A stretch of DNA of 64,000 nucleotides from Umezawaea sp042738955 (lineage in GTDB: Bacteria > Actinomycetota > Actinomycetes > Mycobacteriales > Pseudonocardiaceae), in assembly GCF_042738955.1 (NCBI RefSeq), contig NZ_JBHYHC010000026.1, positions 1 to 64,000 of the forward strand, in the 5' to 3' direction. Every line of letters begins with the position of its first letter. The stretch's first letter is position 1. Position numbers and translations under genes: made by a program. Below are positions 60,148 to 64,000 of the stretch, piece by piece. Below the pieces are notes generated by a model that worked only from the letters and a program-made list of their open reading frames with translations, was not told the DNA's origin and searched no databases.

Positions 60148-60605
60148 CCTCGACCCTCATGAACACCTTGATCCCGACCGCCGTGCGCGACCGCCTGGTC
60201 GTGCAGTTGATCAACGAGCACGCCGGGATGACCGGTGACGAGGCCGCTCGGATCGTGGACCAGGCCGCGGCGTTCCTCAAGACCTGCGTCGACCACCCCG
60301 GACAGCACCTGCGCCCGAGTCGGAAGGTCGACCTCGGGTGGCACCAGTTCATCCTCAACACCGTCGACTACGCCGAGTTCTGCCAGCGCGTGGCGGGCTA
60401 CTTCATCCACCATGTGCCCGACGAGTTCACCGCTCCGCGCGGCGGGTCCGCCGAGACGCGCAAGGCACTAGCCCCTACCGTGAAGGCGATGACCGCCTCC
60501 GGCTTCGAGGTCGACGCCGAGCTGTGGACGGCGACGTCGGGCCAGTGCACGCAGTGTTTCCAGGGGTGCACCAACTGCGGTAAAGGCGACGGCGACGGCC
60601 GGTAG
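60144..60605 (+). CDS. Glycine-rich-domain-like protein with a four-cysteine tail
   Basis: This 153-residue protein has EAARIVDQAAAFLKTCVDHP, LRPSRKVDLGWHQFILNTVD and YAEFCQRVAGYFIHHVPDEF. This is the helical motif of the glycine-rich domain-containing (GRDP-like) family. The C-terminus is a compact CTQCFQGCTNCGKGDGDGR: C-x2-C-x3-C-x2-C followed by a glycine-rich end. That tail could bind metal or, more speculatively, be a peptide-modification target. The ATG at 60144 overlaps the previous stop. It sits two genes downstream of an Fe/2OG dioxygenase. Confidence 0.7.
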   Translation: MTSTLMNTLIPTAVRDRLVVQLINEHAGMTGDEAARIVDQAAAFLKTCVDHPGQHLRPSRKVDLGWHQFILNTVDYAEFCQRVAGYFIHHVPDEFTAPRGGSAETRKALAPTVKAMTASGFEVDAELWTATSGQCTQCFQGCTNCGKGDGDGR

Positions 60606-60623
60606 ATCGAGAGCAAGGAAACG

Positions 60624-61520
60624 ATGACCACTCGCCACACCTGGGACGAACTGCCCGACGGTGCGAAGAAGGCAGTCGAGGAGCACACCGGCCGGGTGGT
60701 GAAGTCCGAGTCGACGCCCGGCGGACGCAACTCGGAACTATCGGAGACCCTGTTGACCAACAGCGGTCCCGTGTTCTGCAAGGGGATCTCGACGAACTCG
60801 CCCATCGTCTACATGCACCTCAACGAGATCGCCGTAACCCCGTTGCTGCCCAACGGGCTCGCCCCGCGCCTGCTGTGGCACGTCGAGACGACGGGGTGGC
60901 TGCTGCTCGGCTACGAGCACTTGTCCGGGCGACACGCCGACCTTTCCCCTGACTCCGACCACTTGCCTCTCGTGGCCGACGCGCTGGAAATGATCGGTCG
61001 AGTCGCCATTCCCCCGACATCCATTGCACGGCGGTCGATGCGCGATCGATGGGCACAGGCGCTGACACGAGAACTCGAGTCGGTGTCCTTCGCGGAGTCC
61101 GACCCGTGGTGTGCGAAGAACGGCGATCTCCTCGTCACTCTGGCAAACGAGGCACCCTCCTACATGGACGGGAACACCCTCATCCACTCCGATCTGAACC
61201 CCACCAACATCCTCGTGTCCGAACACGCAGTCGTTGTCGACTGGGCGTGGTGGCAAGTCGGCGCGCCGTGGTTCGACCCGGCCTACCTCGTCATCCGCCT
61301 CATAGCAGCGGGCCACACCCCACAAACAGCCGAGAACTGGGCGCGACAGTTCGACGGCTACGCGCAAGCGCCACCAGAGGCAATCACCGCGTTCGCCGCC
61401 TCCGCTGTCTGCATGTGGGAACGCAGGTTCACCCACACCGCAGCCACCGAGGCTGCCCGCCAGTGGGCGCGGCACCGGCTGGCTGGGCATGGCGGGGTCA
61501 ACTCCCTCACAGATCCCTGA
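60624..61520 (+). CDS. APH-family phosphotransferase
   Basis: This 298-residue protein has the aminoglycoside-phosphotransferase/choline-kinase signature: NTLIHSDLNPTNILVSEH, with the HxDxxxxN catalytic loop, and VVVDWAWWQVGAPW as the metal-binding Asp loop. The N-lobe is weaker (FCKGISTNSP). It is not likely to be a resistance gene in itself; such kinases often act on small metabolites. AAGGAAA precedes the ATG. It is the fourth gene of the + strand operon. Confidence 0.8.
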   Translation: MTTRHTWDELPDGAKKAVEEHTGRVVKSESTPGGRNSELSETLLTNSGPVFCKGISTNSPIVYMHLNEIAVTPLLPNGLAPRLLWHVETTGWLLLGYEHLSGRHADLSPDSDHLPLVADALEMIGRVAIPPTSIARRSMRDRWAQALTRELESVSFAESDPWCAKNGDLLVTLANEAPSYMDGNTLIHSDLNPTNILVSEHAVVVDWAWWQVGAPWFDPAYLVIRLIAAGHTPQTAENWARQFDGYAQAPPEAITAFAASAVCMWERRFTHTAATEAARQWARHRLAGHGGVNSLTDP

Positions 61521-61555
61521 TCACGCACAGCGCTCGGCTGATGACAGCCGCGAGC

Positions 61556-61569
61556 CGAACTTGTGTTCA
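61556..61569. promoter_or_regulatory. LexA-type SOS box (one mismatch)
   Basis: CGAACTTGTGTTCA matches the actinobacterial LexA site CGAAC-N4-GTTCG with one change in the last base. It lies 35 bases upstream of the perfect box at 61591. Confidence 0.5.
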
Positions 61570-61589
61570 AGGCCGATCAACTTGCACAC

Positions 61590-61605
61590 TCGAACACATG
61601 TTCGA
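61590..61605. promoter_or_regulatory. LexA-type SOS box (perfect)
   Basis: TCGAACACATGTTCGA contains a perfect CGAAC-N4-GTTCG and agrees with the mycobacterial SOS box. It overlaps the ATG at 61598. Bound LexA would sit over the start codon, or over +1 of a leaderless transcript. Confidence 0.7.
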
Positions 61606-61921
61606 CAAGGTGCACCGCGCACTTGCCCGAGGCCACGATCCGGCTGTGGACGTGTGGATTGCCTTGACCGCCATCTACGCCCCCTGGGTGGAACCGTCCC
61701 GCAGAGCACCCGTGCCCCTCGTCCAGAGCGAGGGCCTGACCATTCCCGCCCGAGTCCCTGGCGTACTCCACGCCTGGCTGCGCGCACGCGAAGGCGCATG
61801 GTTGGGGTTGGTGTCCTACAGCATCACATCCGAGTCCGACATCGGCTCGATCCGAATGCGCCATCTGGTCCCGCAAACTGCGGTTACACGACGATGGCCA
61901 GTCGGCGAAGAACCCTTCTGA
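61598..61921 (+). CDS. Small hypothetical protein, putative SOS gene
   Basis: This 107-residue protein starts MFDKVHRALARGHDPAVDVW and continues TIPARVPGVLHAWLRAREGA and LGLVSYSITSESDIGSIRMR. No family is recognised. The ATG at 61598 is inside the perfect LexA box; a GTG at 61613 could be the true start. The gene is separated by 77 bases from the APH gene and is followed by more GTTCGA-type repeats. Regulation by DNA damage is the main inference. Confidence 0.6.
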   Translation: MFDKVHRALARGHDPAVDVWIALTAIYAPWVEPSRRAPVPLVQSEGLTIPARVPGVLHAWLRAREGAWLGLVSYSITSESDIGSIRMRHLVPQTAVTRRWPVGEEPF

Positions 61922-61944
61922 ATCACCACCCCAACGCCAGGACC

Positions 61945-61971
61945 GTTCGAACTTTGTTCGAGAACTCGAAC
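61945..61971. promoter_or_regulatory. Nested GTTCGA inverted repeats
   Basis: GTTCGAAC (61945-61952), then GTTCGAG-AA-CTCGAAC (61956-61971) with perfect 7-base arms. CGAAC-N3-GTTCG (61948-61960) is a LexA-like site with one base missing in the spacer. The group lies about 70 bases before the GNAT-PIN gene. Confidence 0.4.
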
Positions 61972-62039
61972 AGCGTGACGAGTGGTTTGATTCGTCCTGT
62001 CAGGTGAGCTTCAGGCGAAATCGCGAACCGGCGACACGG

Positions 62040-64000
62040 ATGGGTCACACTTCCAGCGTGGCGTCCACATCTGCGATCTACATAGTCGAGGCAGTGCCGG
62101 AGTCCGACACGAGCACAATCGAACGTTTGATCGAATTGGGGAATGGCTCAAAAAAGACGCTGGGGCTTTTGCCGAAGGCTGCGTACCACGACGCAGCGCA
62201 AAAGGGCTTTCTGTACATGGTTCGCGAAGGCGCCACACCGATTGGGTACACACTCTTTCGGTTGCCCCGCAACGAAGTTGCGATCACGCACCTCTGCGTC
62301 CTGCCGGACTACCGTCGACGCGGCGTTGCCCAAGAACTGGTGAACGCTGTGAGTCGCAACCACCAAGGACGCATTGGCATCCGGGTGAAGTGCCGGGACG
62401 ACTACACCGAGATCCAGAAGGTGTGGCGCGGACTCGGGTTCAAGGAACTCGGTCGCGCCAAGGGGCGCGGCAAGGACAACGCACCGATGACGGTGTGGTG
62501 GCTCGACCACGGCCACCCCGACCTGTTCACCTCGCTCGACGAGGCGCCGGTGCTACAGGTCGCGATCGACGTGAACATCGTCATGGACCTCAAGCTCAGG
62601 CCCAAGCACCCAACGTCGGAGCGGTCGCAGGTGCTCCTCGCACCAGAAGTGGACAGCAACATCGAACTCGTGGTGCCGCGCGGACTCGAACGGGACATCG
62701 AGCGTCACCCGGAGAACCTCCGAGATCGGCTGACCTCGGCCGCCAACACCTTCAAGCGTCCGTCTCCCCAGGATTCGTCGCGGGTCGAGGCGTTGTTCGA
62801 TCAACTCCTCCATGCTGTGCGCGCACGGATTCCGACCTTCCCGAAGTCGCCGCAGGACACCGGAGATCTGTGGCAGTTGGCCGAATCGGCAGCCAGCGGC
62901 CTGCAAGTATTCCTGACGTGGGACCTGCGGTTGCGCAACGACGTAGCCCCAATCGTCCTCCAGATGGAGAACGTGCCCGAGCTTTCACGACTCCGCATCA
63001 TCGATCCTGATCACCTCGTGATCCACCTCGACGAGCTCGCACACGCCGCGGCCTACCAACCGCGAGCACTTGAGGGAAGCCACTTCAGCACGGAACTAGC
63101 GGGCTCGGAGTCCGAAGCGACTTTGATGGCCTTCTTGAACAAGACCGCAGGCGAATCGGCGAAGGAACTCCGCGAACGCCTCCACGGTCTGGCAAAGATC
63201 ATCCGGTCTGTCTCGATCGTCAGGGATTCCGACCGAACGCCGGTCGGATGCAGCGCTTCCTTCGTCGAGAACGGCGTGTTGCGCGTTCCCCTGCTTCGCA
63301 TCGCCGATCACAAAATGGCCGAGACCATGGCACGCCGTCTGCTGTGGGACTTGCGCGTGGCTGCCAGGGAGTACGGCGCGAAGGTGGTCAAGATCGAGGA
63401 TCCCTACCTGACCCCGTTGTTGAGCCGTGCGGCGAGCCACGAGCAGTACCAGCCCATCGAGAGTGGCTGGTACGCCTGGGTGATCGACACCTGCGGGTCA
63501 GGACTTGAGGTGAGCACCGCCGTCGCCGCGGCCCACCGCCTCGTGGGAGTGGACTCCACGTCATTGCTGGCACCTGGCCTGCCTGCTGAAGTCGCTGCTT
63601 CCTACGAACGTGCGTGGTGGCCCGCGAAGATTACCGACAGCGGTCTCCCGCACTTCGCCGTGGCCATCCGGCCATCGTGGAGCGCGGAACTCTTCGGACA
63701 CCCGGCCATTCTTACCCCCCGCAGCGCTGAGTTGGCGCTTGGCCGCGAGCAGGTCTACTACCGCAGCGGCCACAACAGCACCCTGTCGGCTCCAGGTCGG
63801 ATTCTCTGGTACCTGAGCAAGGATCGCAGCGTGGGGCCTGCCCAGTTCATCGGAACTTCACTCCTCGACGCCATCGAGACCGGAACTCCCGAGCAGCTCT
63901 ACCAAGCGCTCAACCACTTCGGCGTGTTCAGCCTCCGCGACATCGAGGAAGCGGCCAACAAGCACGGTCTCGTACAGGCGCTTCGCCTTTCCGACACCGA
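62040..64000 (+). CDS. GNAT-PIN multidomain protein, partial
   Basis: The frame is open to the window end; about 653 residues are visible. The N-terminal region is a GNAT acetyltransferase (TPIGYTLFRLPRNEVAITHL, VLPDYRRRGVAQELVNAVSR with the acetyl-CoA loop, VWRGLGFKEL). At about 180 a PIN nuclease-like domain begins: QVAIDVNIVMDLKL, then GDLWQLAESAASGLQVFLTW and DLRLRND, with acidic residues in the expected places. A third region from about 390 (MAETMARRLLWDLRVAAREY, AKVVKIEDPYL) is unassigned. The last visible part, YYRSGHNSTLSAPGRILWYL, SVGPAQFIGTSLL, resembles EVE/ASCH-type RNA- or nucleotide-binding folds. The combination suggests a toxin or RNA-acting effector. The start may be GTG 62058. 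Confidence 0.65.
   Translation, partial: MGHTSSVASTSAIYIVEAVPESDTSTIERLIELGNGSKKTLGLLPKAAYHDAAQKGFLYMVREGATPIGYTLFRLPRNEVAITHLCVLPDYRRRGVAQELVNAVSRNHQGRIGIRVKCRDDYTEIQKVWRGLGFKELGRAKGRGKDNAPMTVWWLDHGHPDLFTSLDEAPVLQVAIDVNIVMDLKLRPKHPTSERSQVLLAPEVDSNIELVVPRGLERDIERHPENLRDRLTSAANTFKRPSPQDSSRVEALFDQLLHAVRARIPTFPKSPQDTGDLWQLAESAASGLQVFLTWDLRLRNDVAPIVLQMENVPELSRLRIIDPDHLVIHLDELAHAAAYQPRALEGSHFSTELAGSESEATLMAFLNKTAGESAKELRERLHGLAKIIRSVSIVRDSDRTPVGCSASFVENGVLRVPLLRIADHKMAETMARRLLWDLRVAAREYGAKVVKIEDPYLTPLLSRAASHEQYQPIESGWYAWVIDTCGSGLEVSTAVAAAHRLVGVDSTSLLAPGLPAEVAASYERAWWPAKITDSGLPHFAVAIRPSWSAELFGHPAILTPRSAELALGREQVYYRSGHNSTLSAPGRILWYLSKDRSVGPAQFIGTSLLDAIETGTPEQLYQALNHFGVFSLRDIEEAANKHGLVQALRLSDT

Noticed and set aside
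1..64000. CRISPR arrays, rRNA and tRNA genes
   Set aside because: No regularly spaced repeats with unique spacers and no RNA-gene secondary structures were recognised by eye; a tRNAscan or Infernal run would be needed to be certain.

Overview
The window is high-GC DNA with many GTG starts, GC-rich Shine-Dalgarno sites and actinobacterial signature families (LmbU-type regulator, XRE/DUF5753 with DUF397, SARP/BTAD, GP88, actinobacterial Tad pilus). It looks like the chromosome of a filamentous actinomycete, most plausibly Pseudonocardiales (Saccharothrix/Lentzea/Actinosynnema-like). That placement is inferred from gene content; no rRNA or tRNA gene was recognised. Functional calls are by motif and family recognition without database searches.

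Layout, left to right. (1) 1-5.0 kb is the edge of a secondary-metabolite locus: a cut-off MaoC-like hydratase, an ACP and an FkbH-type HAD protein (glyceryl-ACP or similar extender-unit chemistry), an exported PQQ-type beta-propeller and an LmbU-family regulator. (2) 5.0-16.9 kb is an accessory, defence-like island: an IS5-type transposase relic, a two-site PD-(D/E)XK nuclease divergent from a GHKL-ATPase/nuclease fusion, an OLD-family ATPase/TOPRIM nuclease, a DUF6283-like protein, a HEPN-motif DUF4209-like protein and a protein with a resolvase-like tail. (3) 16.9-37.1 kb looks like an integrative conjugative element: tyrosine integrase with an overlapping AbrB-like gene, PAPS-reductase-like protein, two methyltransferase-fold proteins, then a + strand type IV secretion operon (pilin-like, VirB6/TrbL-like, PrgI/VirB3-like, VirB4, GP88, VirD4, replication-relaxation protein, transglycosylase/NlpC-P60). 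A TIR-domain gene, small phage/plasmid-like genes and large palindromes follow.

(4) 37.6-49.3 kb is a nearly complete tad/flp pilus locus on the - strand: prepilin peptidase, two related lipoproteins, a secreted protein, SAF/CpaB-like protein, TadZ, TadA, TadB, TadC, Flp pilin, two TadE-like pseudopilins, a TadG-like protein and a membrane-anchored LysM-SARP regulator, ending in a hairpin terminator. (5) 49.3-58.9 kb is rich in regulators: an XRE-NB-ARC-TPR protein, a shortened FAD oxidase, a DUF6355-like secreted protein, two XRE/DUF5753 regulators, a DUF397 protein, and a compact four-gene operon with overlapping stops and starts. The last operon faces a 20-bp perfect palindrome. An HTH regulator and a Nudix hydrolase follow.

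(6) 59.0-64.0 kb carries a + strand mini-cluster (Fe/2OG dioxygenase, hypothetical, glycine-rich-domain-like protein with a four-cysteine tail, APH-like kinase), a small hypothetical gene preceded by two LexA/SOS-type boxes, and a cut-off GNAT-PIN multidomain protein. The strongest novelty candidates are the GHKL/nuclease divergent pair, the SOS-box/GNAT-PIN right edge, the 42-bp perfect palindrome near the TIR gene, and the actinobacterial T4SS element with no recognisable classical relaxase.
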